Notes: a model not told the origin generated them from the letters alone. A stretch of 64,000 nt of DNA from Paramecium tetraurelia (GCF_000165425.1 NW_001799619.1:128578-192577), one strand, 5' to 3'. Shown: positions 35,479-48,564, counted from the first letter of the stretch. Numbers and translations are program-made.

Positions 35479-37065
35479 ATGGGCAATTGTCAATGTAGGA
35501 AATACTTTGATTCAGACTAAGGGTCTTACAACAATAATCATCAAGAGATAATCATAAATGATGAATTTCATAACAATAGTAAGGAAGATTTTGCAAAAGA
35601 ATTGTTCATTAAAATAAAAACTTGGCAACAGGAATCTTTCTCTTTGTTCGATTATGAGAGCCAGACTCACTTAAAGGAATAAAATATTGAGGTATGCGGA
35701 TTTATAATAATAAGATAAGATAAGGAGGATATTTAATAAAAAATAATAACGAAGTGCAATGGATAGATGATGACATTGATTGGAATAAATGTGTGATCAA
35801 ATAGCATCAAATACTATTCAGAGTTGAAAAAATTAATGGAGTTTTTACAATAATAAATAAAAGGGGAGAATGCAAATAGAATTTAGAAGATGATAAACAA
35901 GAATTAACAACAAAGTACTTAGGAGAAGGCAATAGGGATTTTTAATAGTCTGAAAACTTGGATTAGTTGGAAGGGGAAGAATTTCAACAGTCACAGGATT
36001 GGATAAACAAAATAGATCAACATAATTACAAATTAAATCAAAGCCAAAGAACCAATACTAAATTATTAGAGAAGGGCAGTAGATTATGGTTGGTAGTTAG
36101 ATCCATCTAATCAATGTTTAGTAATAGCGGAATAAAACTAAAATAAGGCGATGTGATTAAATTGGGAAGAGTTAAATTAAAAATTAGGGAAATTCAGTTA
36201 AATTAAAGGAAATAAATGTATATAATTAATTTATTAAACAATATAGATGTGATTTAGATTCGTCAAGATCTAGCTAATCAGATGCTATTTCATGTAGAGT
36301 TTGCTGCAGTAGCTAAGATAGTGTATAAAATCCCTTAATAAACCCATGCAAATGCACAGGATCAATCAAATATATCCATCTGAATTGTTTAAAGAAGTGG
36401 TTAAAACTGAAATTTTAAACAAAACATAGTAATCATTGTATGATCTACATGTGGAAAAACTTAGAGTGTGAAATATGCAAGTTTAATTATCCTCCAGTTT
36501 TTAAGAGTGATCAACATATAGTTGATTTGGTTGAGCTAAGCAAACCCACAGAACAAGCTTATGTGTTGATGGAAATTATTTAAAAACGCTAAGTAATTAT
36601 TATATATACATCTTTAAGGATATGAGAGTTGACAAAACAAATTAAGACTCTTCTTGGGCTTAATGCAATGGAGTTTACATAGTTACTTTTGATAATAATA
36701 GCGATGATAAAGTTGCTAAAACCAAAGAATTGTAAATTGGAAGAGCTAATGAAACTGAAATTAGAATTAATGATATTTCTGTTAGTAGAAATCATGGAAC
36801 TCTAAAATTAAACGAGGGAGAAGTATATTTAACTGACAATAAATCAAAATTTGGATCCTTGATTTTAATGTAATAAAAAGTGATACCATTAATCAACGAA
36901 TTGAATGGAATTGAAATCTAGGTTGGGAGAAGCGTTTTGTAATTCAATTTTGGAAAAGATGAATAAAGAACACCTCCTTCAAAATAATGTTTGAATTCTA
37001 ATCTTTTTGAGTAATTAATTTCATTCTAATAGAAGTAAAATTATAGGAAGAGACTTAGAAGATGA
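35479..37065 (+). CDS. RINGv (RING-CH) plus FHA domain protein, probably acylated
   Basis: 502 residues; introns of 23, 29 and 26 nt give exactly 503 codons. The N terminus MGNCQCRKYF has Gly2 and Cys4/Cys6, as in myristoylated and palmitoylated proteins. Around residues 265-330 is a C4HC3 RING variant: CRVCCSS, NPCKCTGSIKYIHLNCLKKW, and CEICKFNY. Toward the C terminus an FHA domain reads QIGRANETEIRINDISVSRN, then HGTL and DNKSKFGSL, with the Arg and Ser-Arg-Asn-His residues that bind phosphothreonine. A region at about 210-245 (LWLVVRS, IKLKQGDVIKLGRVKLKI) resembles another FHA-like fold. Predicted membrane-attached E3 ubiquitin ligase that recognises phosphorylated targets; RINGv proteins elsewhere usually use transmembrane helices. 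Confidence 0.88.
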
Positions 37066-37133
37066 AGATCTACTTTATAATTGATGACCTTTTTTATTCT
37101 TTTTCAATTTTACAATAACATATATGTTTTGAT

Positions 37134-39679
37134 TCATTTCTTAAATAAACTCTTGAAATCTGAATTAGATTTTGGTTTAAAATCTTATACCTCCTCTATT
37201 TCTATCTATTCTTCCTTTTTTCTCATCATTTTCTTCTCCTTTTTCTAAATCTCTAGTCTTCTACCTTTAAATTCAATGCCATTTAAATCCAAAGCTAACT
37301 TCAAATGCTTTTATTTCTCAAATTCAATAAAAGCAAATCCCTTAGGCTTTCCTTATTCATTTTTTGGAATCTCAATTTAAGTAATATTCATTCCATCAAA
37401 GATTTATCTGACTAAAAATCAATACTAAATATTTACTTTCAATTTCTCTAACTTTAAAAGGTAAATTTTTAATTATAATAGAGTTATTCTAATGATTTTA
37501 TTTGATTTTTTCAAGAGAATCTGAAAGCTTAACAAAATATTTCCTTCCATCTATGTAAGGGTCTTAATTTAAAAGTTCTAATCCATTTTATTTATCCTCT
37601 TCTTCATTGTATTCTATATATGCATATCCCCTAGGCTTTCCTTTGGAATCCTTCACTATTCTAATCTATTTAACACCTTCTCCAGCCTTTGCTGCTAATT
37701 ATTATTCAGTAATGCTATATGGTAAATTGTCTAAATAAAGTGTTAACTTGTCATCCTAATATAATTTTGGGGGTTTAGAAATTGCAGCGTATAGTTTCTC
37801 CCCGCCAACCATCTTATTATTAAGTATATTAACTGCTTATTGAGCATCTTCATCACTTGTAAAATCTACATAAGCAAAGCCTTTTGAAACCTAGTTTTTA
37901 TCTTTGACTATTCTACATTCCAATGCCCCACAATTAGGAATCAAAGCAATTACTTCGTTTGCTGTCAATTCTTTTGGCAAATACTTTATGAATATTGTCT
38001 TTGAACTATCAGTAAAGACCTTTGGTGCTTTGTCTTCTTCATTTAGTTCTTTACTTTATTTTCTATTATTGTTTTTCTATCCTTTTCTCTCTTCTTATTA
38101 TTATTCCTATTATTCTTCTTCTTCCTGTTAGATCAACTCATCATTATCCTCTATAGTTTCTAGAACACCTTATAATTTCTCTTCTGCTTTCTATACTTCC
38201 TCAACATTACCAAATAGTGTTTCAAAGTTAAGCAAATCTTCTGATGCTGTAATCTTATCTTCCAAGCATAATTCAACTGCTCTCTTTAATATACCTCTTA
38301 ATCTATCTCTTTATTAAATATTAAGTATTGGTAAGCTAATTTAAGAATAATAGTAATCTTTCCAGTAAGAATTATTGTCCCAAACCAATTAAACACATTT
38401 TTCAAATGCTGCTCTTGAATTTAATTTATTATCAAATAAATAACATTCAACTTTTGCTAATTCATTATAAATCTTAGCCTTTTATTAATCAGAATATGAT
38501 TTCTTTTCTGCTAATTAATTGAACAATTCTCTAATTGTTGTTTATCTTTCATCTAATTTTTCTGTCAAAGTTAAATATTATCTAGTATATCGATAAATAA
38601 ATTCAAGAGAAAATTTAAATAAATCCTCATTTTAAACATAATTTTATGCAAATAAGAAATCTTACTCAAATTCTTCATCATCCTTATTTAATTATTCTAA
38701 AGTTCTTAAATACAAAATATAGATTTGAAAAGGTTAAGCTTAAAATCTAATTAAATTCTTGAGTTATTTCTATAGAACATGAGGATTTTATTGTAATCTC
38801 AAAATTTCAATATATTTTTCTTGTAGAGGGATCAAAAGAGAGTCAGAGAACTAAAAGTTTTCAGACTTCTATCTTAAGTAAAAATATTTTTCATAAAAAT
38901 TTATGAATTTTGGGAATTCAATTAATTTTTCATCTAATACCTATTCCAATTATTTAAAGAAATTTAGAATTTCTTATTCGTCCTAACTATTGCAAACCTT
39001 TTTGTACTGCTGTTCTAAATTATCCAATTATTAAATTTTTTATATTGTGCTTTAATAATTTTTTTATGCTTTTTCTAAATTCTATTTATTTGTTTCCAAT
39101 TACTCATATTGAAGCCAAAATTTATCTAAACCTTACATTGAGATTTTAAATACTCTTTAGAAGATTTGACTTATTTAATTTCTCACTTATATCCTATATA
39201 TTATTCATTATAAATACTTCTCTTTTTCATTTCCACCTTCTAGTAATTGATTTTCAAAACTAAGGTAAGATTAAAAAAAGTATTAAGCCTCTTCAAAATC
39301 AAAACAAAATTGCACTAAAAGCTTTTCAAATAAAAGTTCTCCTTTCTTCCTTTGAAATTTGTTTTTAACAATGTAAGCTGCTAATTCTTTTCCCAATTTA
39401 ATATCTCCATTTAATTATAAATATTATACAATAAAGATTATCCAGTCCCTTCTAAAATATTTTCAATAGAGTAGAAGCATCAACAAATTATTCTTCCAAT
39501 TTAGATAATAATTCAATTAAGAAATCTTCATTAAGATTATGATGCTCTTAAGCTAATAAAATGCAATCACTAAGTTTATCATCATTATTATCTGCAGCCT
39601 ATTTTAATAAGTCAAATGTTGCTTGCTATTCTCGAATGTTTGTTTGTATTGAATTATAGATATCTGATGCTTCTATCAT
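37134..39679 (-). CDS. SART3: SART3/Prp24-type U6 snRNP recycling factor
   Basis: About 830-840 residues. The N-terminal two thirds are helical and fit half-a-TPR (HAT) repeats (for example LGKELAAYIVKNKFQRKK after a 25-nt intron). The C-terminal third has three RRMs with RNP1-like motifs KGFAYVDF, RGYAYIEY and KGFAFIEF. The protein ends SNSDFKSLFKK, the short LSm-interaction motif found at the C terminus of SART3 and Prp24. This combination is diagnostic of the factor that anneals U4 and U6 snRNAs after splicing. The start is ATG 39679 (MIEASDIYNSIQTNIREQQ). Additional short introns in the HAT region were not all placed. Confidence 0.9.
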
Positions 39680-40190
39680 TGAATTAAATATTATTTATTA
39701 ATTATATAATTGCAAATTCGATATTATCTACAAATTTACACTTAGATGTCAATTAATACATCAAGATTTACAATAATTCTTTCTATTTTGTATAGTCCCC
39801 TATCACATTTTCAAGACATTCTATATTTATCCTGTCTATTTTCTATCCTTTAAAAACCCTTATTTTACAACTATTTTTAATTGGCTTCATTTAAAATAAC
39901 CTCTTTAATTGTAATTATAATTTTCCAAAATTTCATTTTGTTCATTGATATTGAAATATTTTTTAGTTGTAACTTCATCAAAACTTTTGATTATCCTTTA
40001 AAACTGGTTAATTACAAATGATCCATAATTATTATTGATTAGTATATTTTCATTATATAGAAATAAATATTTAGGAATTCATTGTAAGAACATAATTGGT
40101 CTCAAGAATGTAATAATCTATCAAAATAAAATTATATAAAATATTTATGTTAATTATAGTAAAATATTTATTTATATAATCTACTCATCC
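39680..40190. other. Intergenic region with unassigned minus-strand coding-like runs
   Basis: On the minus strand there are two protein-like runs in different frames: RIIKSFDEVTTKKYFNINEQ near 39940-40010 and RINIECLENVIGDYTKQKEL near 39770-39830. They could belong to a small gene upstream of the SART3 gene, but no stop is found before the SART3 start and no phase-compatible intron joins them with confidence. A gene remnant is the alternative. Confidence 0.3.
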
Positions 40191-41129
40191 ATGAAGAGTT
40201 CTGCTCAACCCTAAATTCTTATTAGTCCAATTCCAAAATAGTAATTAACAGAGGAAGATGATGAATTACCTAATCCAATGTTGGATTCAATTATATCATA
40301 GAAATCTCAATCATCATATCCTGGCCTTGGAAGATAGATAAAATTAAAATTAAACTCAAGCTCAAACAGAAGTGACAAAAGAAAAGATCCTTTTAAATCG
40401 AATTATTAAGTCAGAAATATAAGCTAAGAATGCAAAAATGGGACAACTAAAAATCAATACAAATAAATTGATAGTTTATTCCCCTTATTAAAATTAGTTT
40501 AGTTGAATTAAAGACAAAATAAAACTGAATGTTTTAATGGAGAAGAAGTGACAATTGATCAAAAAGTATACTTTATTAAAACTAATGAAATTCTAAATAT
40601 TTTTCAAAAGGCTGCTGAAGGATTTACTATAGCGTATGAAGAAGTAGAAGGTTATTAAGGTAAAAGCATGAACTAGAGCGTTTCAATTTCAGAAAAAATG
40701 ATGAAATCTATGAAAGCAATAAAAACCTTTAAGAAAGCAAAAAATAAAATTAAATCATTTATTTTAGTTTCTGAAGTTTCAAAATATAATGAAGAAGAGA
40801 TTAAATATAAATAGCAAGTAGATAAAATAAATCTATTTTTTAATGACAATTCAATTATTTAAAAAAGTGATCATCAATTAGGAGAGTAAATCATTAAAAC
40901 TAAGTAATAGTCTTTAAAGAAAGAGTAAATTGGTCAATCATAGTTTTTATATTTAGAAAAGGCAGAGCCTTCGAATCACTAAGCACCAAAAAGATTTTCT
41001 AATTTTATTGAAAACTCTAAAACTATTTTAAAAAGAACATCATATGTAGTTGGAGTATTTTTATTAATTTTCGTTATGGCATATATTAAAACTGTAAATG
41101 GTGAACCAAATAATATTGAAGATTTGTGA
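40191..41129 (+). CDS. Tail-anchored protein of unknown function
   Basis: 312 residues in one uninterrupted frame. The cytosolic part is hydrophilic with Ser, Lys and Gln-rich stretches (LNSSSNRSDKRKDPFKS; MKAIKTFKKAKNKIKSFI). A single hydrophobic helix, TSYVVGVFLLIFVMAYIKTV, lies near the C terminus, leaving a short tail NGEPNNIEDL. This is a type II or tail-anchored topology. No SNARE or coat-protein motif is recognised. It starts about 510 bp from the divergent SART3 gene. Confidence 0.7.
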
Positions 41130-41217
41130 ATGTTATTATGTATCTATATATGTTTCTAAAAAAGTAGAACTACATTTATTTAAATTATTAATAAATAACA
41201 TAAATAGTTCGTTAATT

Positions 41218-41942
41218 ATGAATACTCTTAATAGTATGACAAATCCTTATAACATGCCTTCTACACCATATGGCGGGATTTTAGATGTAGATGGATGTAG
41301 AATGCTTGCTAGAAAGATATTCTCAACATATGATCGTAAAAATACTTTAATAATCTCAATAGTTAGTAATAAAGGGTATATCGATGTTGTCGATATTGGA
41401 TCTATGTTTACTGATGCGTATAGATCGTAAAATATTATTACAAAACCTAAAGTTAATGAAACTAATGGATTTATGAGAGCCATTAACAGTAAATTTATTA
41501 TCATTATTTCTTAGAGGCTGGTTAAAATCGATTAACTTTGTAGGATATTGAGTAATATTGTTTAAAGAAGTTTTGTGGTACTCCATATAATTTTAAGCAA
41601 TAATAATCAGTGAATAAGTAATATTTTTTAAATAGTTTAGATAACCAAATTATATTGAAGAACGCTTAGAAGTAGCAAGAACATTATTCAAAAAACTTGA
41701 CGCAGATGGATCAGGCTATATCACAGAGGATGAAGTCTATGAAATTATTAGAGAAACCTATAGATAAATGGGTATATTTATATTCAAGAATAGGAATGAA
41801 ATATGAGCCAACAGCTGATGATGTGAGAAGTTGGATTCACATGACTGATTCTGATGGAGATGGAAAAGTTACTTTAGAAGATTATGAAAATTTAGTTTTG
41901 AAATCTTTACAATAGCAAGCTATCTCATATAATTTAAGTTGA
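41218..41942 (+). CDS. EF-hand calcium-binding protein
   Basis: About 208 residues; introns of 27, 26, 23 and 22 nt give exactly 209 codons. The C-terminal half has two canonical EF-hand loops, DADGSGYITEDE near residue 140 and DSDGDGKVTLED near residue 188, with all calcium-ligating positions present. The N-terminal half has a degenerate EF hand (YDLSNKGYIDVVDIGSMF). The overall plan is calmodulin-like with an N-terminal extension (MNTLNSMTNPYNMPSTPYG). Calcium sensing in signalling is inferred; the partner is unknown. The 3' end is followed within 10 bp by a long (ATT)n repeat. Confidence 0.88.
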
Positions 41943-41943
41943 T

Positions 41944-41950
<7 letters not shown>

Positions 41951-42039
<89 letters not shown>
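41951..42039 (+). repeat. (ATT)n microsatellite, 89 bp
   Basis: An uninterrupted run of ATT units, nearly 30 copies, begins nine bases after the stop codon of the EF-hand gene. It lies in the non-coding 3' region. The same trinucleotide read on the other strand as TAA is used as polyglutamine coding sequence at 58,666-58,750 in this window. Confidence 0.97.
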
Positions 42040-42415
42040 CATTCTAGAGAATTATTAATAAATCTTAATTCTTATACAATCAAATTACAAACTTTATATA
42101 TCTAATTAACTGAAAAATAGAAAAATTAAGCTAAGTAAGCATTATTAGAAATTATAATTTAAGTAAGAGATTTATGCAAAATGGAATCAAGAAAAAAATA
42201 AAAATGAATTATTGTATTCAATTGAAATTTTAGGAAATTATTTGAGCTTAAAATTAACTAGTATTGCTTATTTATTGAATTTATTATATATATCAATTAA
42301 CAAAGAGAAGTAAATTAAATTATCGAATTAAATATAATTTTTCTATTCTTCAAGGTATTAATTTTTTTCATTAAATTATTTAATAATTAAACTCTCTTCT
42401 GTCTTTTTTCTATTT
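42040..42415. other. No gene recognised
   Basis: About 375 bp between the microsatellite and the RING-finger gene, very AT-rich. No frame looks like protein on either strand. It presumably holds the 3' flank of the EF-hand gene and the promoter of the RING gene. Confidence 0.4.
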
Positions 42416-44123
42416 ATGAGAAGAGATTTAAATAATTCTTAAAATTAGTAAACACTAGAAAACATACAACCTGTAGGAACTACGTAAAAAGCATTTAATA
42501 TTTCAAAGATTTAGATATGAATAAGCCTTTGAGTTATTGAGTTAAGCATTGCTTTCAAATTCTATCTATGCAATTGCTGTATTGATTTTAAGTTTTGAAC
42601 TTGCGTACAATGGAAATATGTTATGCGTGATCTATTGCATTTATTCAAAATTAGTCTTATAAATTATCCATCAAATATACTTTTATAGAGCATTTGCTAA
42701 TATGAATATGTAAGAGCACATTATTTATGATTATTTTTTAAGAAAGTACAATCAAGCTATTATGAGATTATTGTCACACTTTTTTGAAGGATGCTATATT
42801 TTAGCACTAAATATGTATGTTATCACTCGTACAAGTGAGTTATTGCTATTTTCAAACATATTCCCTGTGATAAATATTTTTATTTCATTAATAGTCAAGA
42901 TTAATGAGGGAAATTAGTTTTTTAAAGAATCAGTGCAATAAATCAATTTGTTTTATGTATTTAGAAATATTTGTATTTTGCTAATATCTATATTTTTCAG
43001 TTTAAAAATAGAGGGATATTTTGAAATTGAGTGGTTATACACATTATGGATGTTGTGGCTGTTATTTAGTCTCTCAGCATCAATTGTTTTGTATTACATT
43101 TTTGTTGTATTGGCATTATGCATTCAAGTTATTTTAGAATAAAGCAATCGTTAAAAATACTTGGGTTTATTATTATAAATTATAATTAGTGATAACAAAT
43201 GTTTGGATATTAATATTCATGCTATCTTGTTCCTCAATGTTTCTAATGATACCAATATTGGTGTTGAATTACAATTATGGAAATTATAATTTAGCCATTT
43301 AAGTGGATAGAATAATCTTAATTGTCAACTAAATTATTTTCACTTATTTTACTGTAAAATTTAAGCCAGAATTGATATCTGCATTATAAATGTTCTTATC
43401 TCTTAATGATTCTGTAAATCCTCTCAATACTTTGGCCACTCAATAAGTAGATGCATAGCTTCAGCAGTTTAATAAGCAGGATTTTATTGAGAGTTAAGTT
43501 TCGGAAGCATAAATGCAAATTCCAAAAGTAGTAAAAAGAATTTCGAAAACTTATTTTGGATTCGATGACCTAAATTCGGATAAAAAAAGTGAAACTAAAC
43601 TATAAGAATAAAATAAAAAACCCACTCATCAGAGAGCTTTATCATCTCAAATTTAAAAAAACACAGAACAAATCAATGAAAAGATTAAACTTGCATCGAT
43701 GATGAATTTTAAAATAATTGAAAACCAAAAAATGGATGAATTGAAAGGAACTTCCATATTACATGATAAATAAGTAGTATAATTGATTCTAATTTCTTAT
43801 TAGGATTAACCAAGATCAATTTCATTGTCATCCATCAACTAGTGTTGCATTTGCTTTGATAATGAACCAGATGCCTTGTTTATGTAATGTGGACATGGTG
43901 GAGTATGTTATCATTGCGCTTTGGATATGTGGAAAAATAAAGATGAATGCTATTTATGTAGAAAGGTATTGATGAGAATATATAATAATGTTAGAAAATA
44001 GAAAGAGTATTATAGATTTAAGTTTGTGATAATGAGAAAAATATATACTAGGTAGTTGGAGCAACAGAATTGAATTCAAAATTGAAAAAAAGACATAAAA
44101 TTAGTTAATAACATGATTAATGA
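42416..44123 (+). CDS. Multi-pass membrane RING-finger protein
   Basis: 530 residues; introns of 25, 31, 30 and 29 nt give exactly 531 codons. After a polar N terminus come about six transmembrane helices (for example YAIAVLILSFELAYN; WMLWLLFSLSASIVLYYIF; ILIFMLSCSSMFLMIPILVL). A long polar linker leads to a C-terminal C3HC4 RING: CCICFDNEPD, QCGHGGVCYHCALDMW, CYLCRK. The combination predicts a membrane-embedded E3 ubiquitin ligase with the RING on the cytosolic side; such proteins are numerous in ciliates. Compartment unknown. The stop lies about 30 bp from the convergent coiled-coil gene. Confidence 0.88.
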
Positions 44124-44153
44124 TGAGTTACTATTAAAAATTATTAATTTGAA

Positions 44154-45913
44154 TCAATTTCTTTTTTTCTTACCTGTTCCTGCTCTTATATGCTTTTCTG
44201 CAATGTCTCTGAGTTGAGCTTTGGAAAATTGCTATTCCGAGAGTTCAGTGTCCTTAAATTTATCAACTAATATAAATCAAATTAGATTATTACGTATTCT
44301 TTGTAATAATTCATCATTTGGATTATCTCCTTGATTATTTCCATCATCTAACTTGGTAAAATTAGATTGTTTAGCCTAATTTAATAATAATAATACATCT
44401 TTCTTCATAAAGTTATGACGAGGATTTTATGCTATATCTTGCATTTGCAAAATATCATTTGTTCTTATTTCAATGACACCCAATACTTTTAATAGTTTAT
44501 CTTCATCCATTTCTTTAAAACTCTTATTATATAGAAATTTAATTTTACAAATTTAGGTCCTAATAATTAACTGTATTCCTTTAAATTACAGCCAATACGT
44601 TCAAACATAATTGGAATACTGATCATCAACTCTTTAAGAATTTTCGATATTTCGTATAACTTTTCTTGCAATTTCTCTTATTTTGCTTTTATTTTGACTA
44701 ATTTTTCCTCGAATTACAATTTCTATTTGTATTTTTAATCAGCCATAATTTTTTAATCTCTGTTTTCTAATTCTTATTTCTCCATTAATAATAATTTATT
44801 TTATTTTTACAGCATTTCCAATTCATCAGATTATTCATAAATATATTTAAAAGCCCCATAATTTTGTTCTTCCTATTCCACAAAAATATTAACAATTTCA
44901 TCAATTTATTCTGATTTAGTTTAATTGTATAATTATTTTAAAGTTTAATCATAAGTTTAAACTTCGGATTGTAAATCCACTAAAGCTTATTATTCTTATT
45001 AATTTTATTATGCTTTTTATTCTCTTTCTAATATTTTTTTCTTTTTCTTATCAGCCATTTCATTAATATGTAATATTTCATATTTTAAATCTTCAGCATC
45101 AGCATCCTCTTCAGATCCACTATACCTTTCATAACTATCACTTCTATGCTTCTATTTTTTATAATTATCAGTTTCTTTTTTGCCTCTACTTTTCTCCCTA
45201 GATTTAGATTAATGTTCAGGAGATTTGGATTCTTTAAATTTATCATAAATGCTTTTAAATTCTTTGCCAAATTTTCTTTATTCTTAGGCTTCATTCCATC
45301 TTAATGATTTGATTGTATTCATTTCCTAATGTAAACTTTGGAATGCTTTTTCTTATTCCTGACTTCTATTAAGCATTTTCTCATGATGAGCAATCCAATC
45401 TTCTTATAGTTATTTGAGGATTTTTTTAAACATTTCCTTTTCCCTTCTCATTTTATTTATATCATTTTTAAGTTAAACTGTTTCATTTAGCATTTCATTC
45501 TCCTTTTAATATAAATAAGCAAGATTAAATTAAATGTCTATTTATTAATCACTTAATACTTTAAGGTTGTCTTCTCATTTTTAATTTTTTGTCCATTTGT
45601 GAATTTTATTGGTTTTACTTTTGATTTTTATTATCTCCCCATCTGCTCCCCCTCTCTTATTCATAAATTTGTCTTCTCTTCTTCTCTATCTCGTTTTCTT
45701 TCATCTGAATCTATTCCTTTAATTCATCTCTCTTCGCATGCAAGGTTTAGAGTTACTTATTTAGACTGGCCTCTTCTTCCTATTAATTTGTAATTTTAGT
45801 AAATGTTTGTGATTTTAAATCCTTCTCTTGACTTGATCGAAAACTACAATAATCGTATATAATTACGCATTCCCAGCAGTCTAAGTCCGCTTAAGATAAG
45901 CAACCTTATTCAT
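44154..45913 (-). CDS. Coiled-coil protein resembling outer dynein arm docking subunits
   Basis: 553 residues; introns of 23, 22, 26 and 27 nt give exactly 554 codons. It starts MNKVAYLKRTQTAGNAFRSS at 45913. Most of the protein is coiled coil (LNKQLQTLHAKRDELKEQIQ). The segment EEQNYGAFKYIYEQSDELEM resembles the conserved region of CCDC114/CCDC63/CCDC151-type docking-complex proteins (consensus ENF.IFNYINE.N.E). These proteins fix outer dynein arms to doublet microtubules in cilia, which suits a ciliate. The charged stretch KSREKSRGKKETDNYKKQK is unusual for the family. The C terminus carries QQFSKAQLRDIAEKHIRAG. Assignment is by motif only. Confidence 0.65.
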
Positions 45914-45980
45914 CGATATTAATTAATTTAATTATAATTTATATAAACATTCCTTAAACAACAATCAACAATCTCAAGAA

Positions 45981-47158
45981 TCACTCTTTAGAAAAGAACC
46001 AAGCTCCATCTCCTTTATGTTCCACTCCAACTAAACTAGCACACTAATACAGGGAAGTCAAAAGAGGCTTCTCATCACAATGATAAAGATCTCCAACTGC
46101 TTTTTTGAAATATATATTAGCTTCCTAAAATGATTTCCAATTTATATTACATTAGCATGATAATGTGGTAATTCACTGAATACGTGGTGTAAGACATGTG
46201 TTGTTCCAATCTCAAAATGTAAAGAGTCAATCCAAGCTGGATAATTTCTATCTATTGTACTCAAGGCACCTAAGACATTTGAAAATATAAATACCTTTCA
46301 ACCAATTCCATGAAGTTGAATCATAATGTGGAATACTGATATCTGTGTGTTATAAGAATGTAATTATTGTCAACCACATATTAATTACTAAATATGGACC
46401 TATATAAAGAGCCATCACTTCAGCAAATGAGGTTGCCTGGGCCCACTTATATAAACCAAATATCACAAAACAAAGCCCTATGTTTGAGAGTGAAACCTTC
46501 ACTAGCATTCTTGAAGGGAAGAGCTTGTTTGGAACTATAAAATGACTTGTAAATCCTCTTGAGGAACCTCCAGTTACACCTAAAAGCAAGTAAAGAGGCC
46601 ATCCGAGAACCGTTACATTGAATATTTGAACTATTGAAAAAGACTCAACTCCAATGATATCCTTTATTTTTTAGTAAATTTTTCCCATTTTTGAGTTTAA
46701 TACTACTGGACAAAAGGTTTCTCCTTCTGTTAGATGATTTGTTTTGGCATGATGCAATGCATGAGAATGTTACCAAGAAAAATATGGTACCAACAATATT
46801 TCGTGGAGGAAATATCCCAAAATATCATTCCACATCTTATTGTCTGAGAATGCTGAATGACCACATTCATGGCCTAAAACCCCTATTCATCCTAGATTTA
46901 TTATATTTTACATATTCCCATTGCTACTGTGCCTAATAGAAAGTCAAACACGATCCAAATTGGAAGGGCATACCAAGTTAATGGAATATATCTATAACCA
47001 ATATAAGCCAAAAGAGCAGTGCTTGATATTGCTTAAGCAACTGACACCAAAAACCTAGATTCACTTTTTTTAAATAATGATTCAGGTATAGCTTTGCGAA
47101 TTTCTAAATTAGTATAAGAATTACATCCTATGTTTATCTGCTCTGGAGCTTTACTCAT
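45981..47158 (-). CDS. Delta-12-type membrane fatty acid desaturase
   Basis: 362 residues; introns of 38, 25 and 26 nt give exactly 363 codons. The three histidine boxes that bind the di-iron centre are present: [23 protein letters not shown] (HxxHH) and [16 protein letters not shown]. Four hydrophobic segments flank them, including [17 protein letters not shown] and [18 protein letters not shown]. The order and spacing fit FAD2-like omega-6/delta-12 desaturases, which introduce a double bond into oleoyl chains in the ER. The start is [17 protein letters not shown]. Substrate position is inferred from family resemblance. The 38-nt intron is longer than usual here. Confidence 0.92.
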
Positions 47159-47502
47159 AAATCTAAGTTTTAATTTAATTTAAATTCTGACTAATATTTA
47201 ATTCCTAAATAAACTAAATTTTATTGAAATTCACGATTTACAATCATAATTAGTATTATAAGGCAAATAACTGGTGTAATTTACAATTGTTCAAATTATT
47301 TTAGATATTCATACAACCTCGTGTCTATTGGCTTCTGTGAATGTTATGATAATAAATAATCAAACCAACATAATTGATCTAATTCTATTAGAGTATAGTA
47401 GTTGAAAAAGATAAATTTTATCGCAATATTATAGAGCATTAATAATTCAAATCAACAAAAGAACAAATTTAATATTTTATATTTAATTTTATTATTTCTA
47501 TT
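47159..47502. other. Divergent intergenic region, no gene seen
   Basis: The 344 bp between divergent ATGs of the desaturase and the ABHD13-like gene. No frame resembles protein and no repeat is evident. It should contain both promoters. Confidence 0.45.
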
Positions 47503-48520
47503 ATGAGTTAGAGATTGAACAGCATTATTAGGCAATTCTCAGTCAAACCTGCATAAATAAAGTAAATAGCTAAGAGGGTATTTCTTTATTTTGGATGCCT
47601 TTTCTTAGTCGTCAATGTATTGGAGTGGAAAATACTTTATCTTCCTAGCGTTGATGGATAATTCTCTCACAATAACTACCCTTATTTTAAATCACCCTAA
47701 GAAAGGTAAACTATTCATTTATATTGTAATAGAAATTTACCTTTCGAAGATATAGAAATCTAACATGATGGTGTTGAATTGAAAGGATGGTTTATAAAAT
47801 AATAAAATTTTCAGACAGCTCCAACAGTAGTATTCTTCCATGAGAACGCTGGAAGTACATTTATTGGTTATTATTTAGACATTGGATGGAGGTTGGAATA
47901 CGCTCATTAATATTATGATCGAGTAAAATGCAATTTTGTTATTGTTGCATATAGAGGTTACACTTATAGCACTGGCACTCCACACTAAAATGGCATTCAA
48001 AAAGATGCTAATGCTATTACTAATTATGTTTTTAACAATTTAAAGATTGATAAATCTAATGTTTTTGCACATGGAAGAAGTCTCGGAGGAGCTGTTGCTA
48101 CTTATGCCTTTCATCAAAGATAAGAAAATGCTAAGCAAACAGGAGAGATGTAATATAAAGGTTTGATTATTGAAAACTCATTCACTCAAATCGCAGATGT
48201 GGTTTCAAATATGAATAGCCTTTTTAAAATTTTAAGTCCTTTTATTATGTTTAATACATGGAAGACAATTGATCTTGTGCCAAAGATTTAAAACCCAATC
48301 TTATTCATTTCATGTACAAAATTTATTCAAAATATAAGCTGGCCAAGATGAAGTTATTCCTCATTAATAAATGTTTAGACTTTCTTAAGCTGCACAGAAT
48401 ACAAGTTAAAAGTTTGATTATCACATTCCTCATGGAGATCATAACTCAAATTGGAATTATGATAGAAATGAATATTTTGGTACTATCCAAAAATTCATAA
48501 ATTCAACATCTTAACTTTGA
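47503..48520 (+). CDS. ABHD13/BEM46-type alpha/beta-hydrolase
   Basis: 330 residues; a 25-nt intron gives exactly 331 codons. A membrane anchor near the N terminus (VFLYFGCLFLVVNVLEW) precedes the hydrolase domain: the oxyanion-hole motif FFHENAGS, AYRGYTYSTGTP, the nucleophile motif HGRSLGGAVAT, the acid motif GQDEVIPH, and the histidine in HGDHNSNW. All three catalytic residues are present. The family (ABHD13/BEM46/WAV2) is a membrane-anchored serine hydrolase group of poorly known substrate. The protein length equals that of human ABHD13 within a few residues. Confidence 0.92.
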
Positions 48521-48564
48521 ATCGAACATGAAATAATTTTTTTATTTGTGCAAAATTTAATAAA

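Noticed and set aside
42948-43142. Short plus-strand frame ending ALCIQVILE as a separate small membrane protein
   Set aside because: It is an exon of the membrane RING-finger gene; its last residues come from a 31-nt intron.
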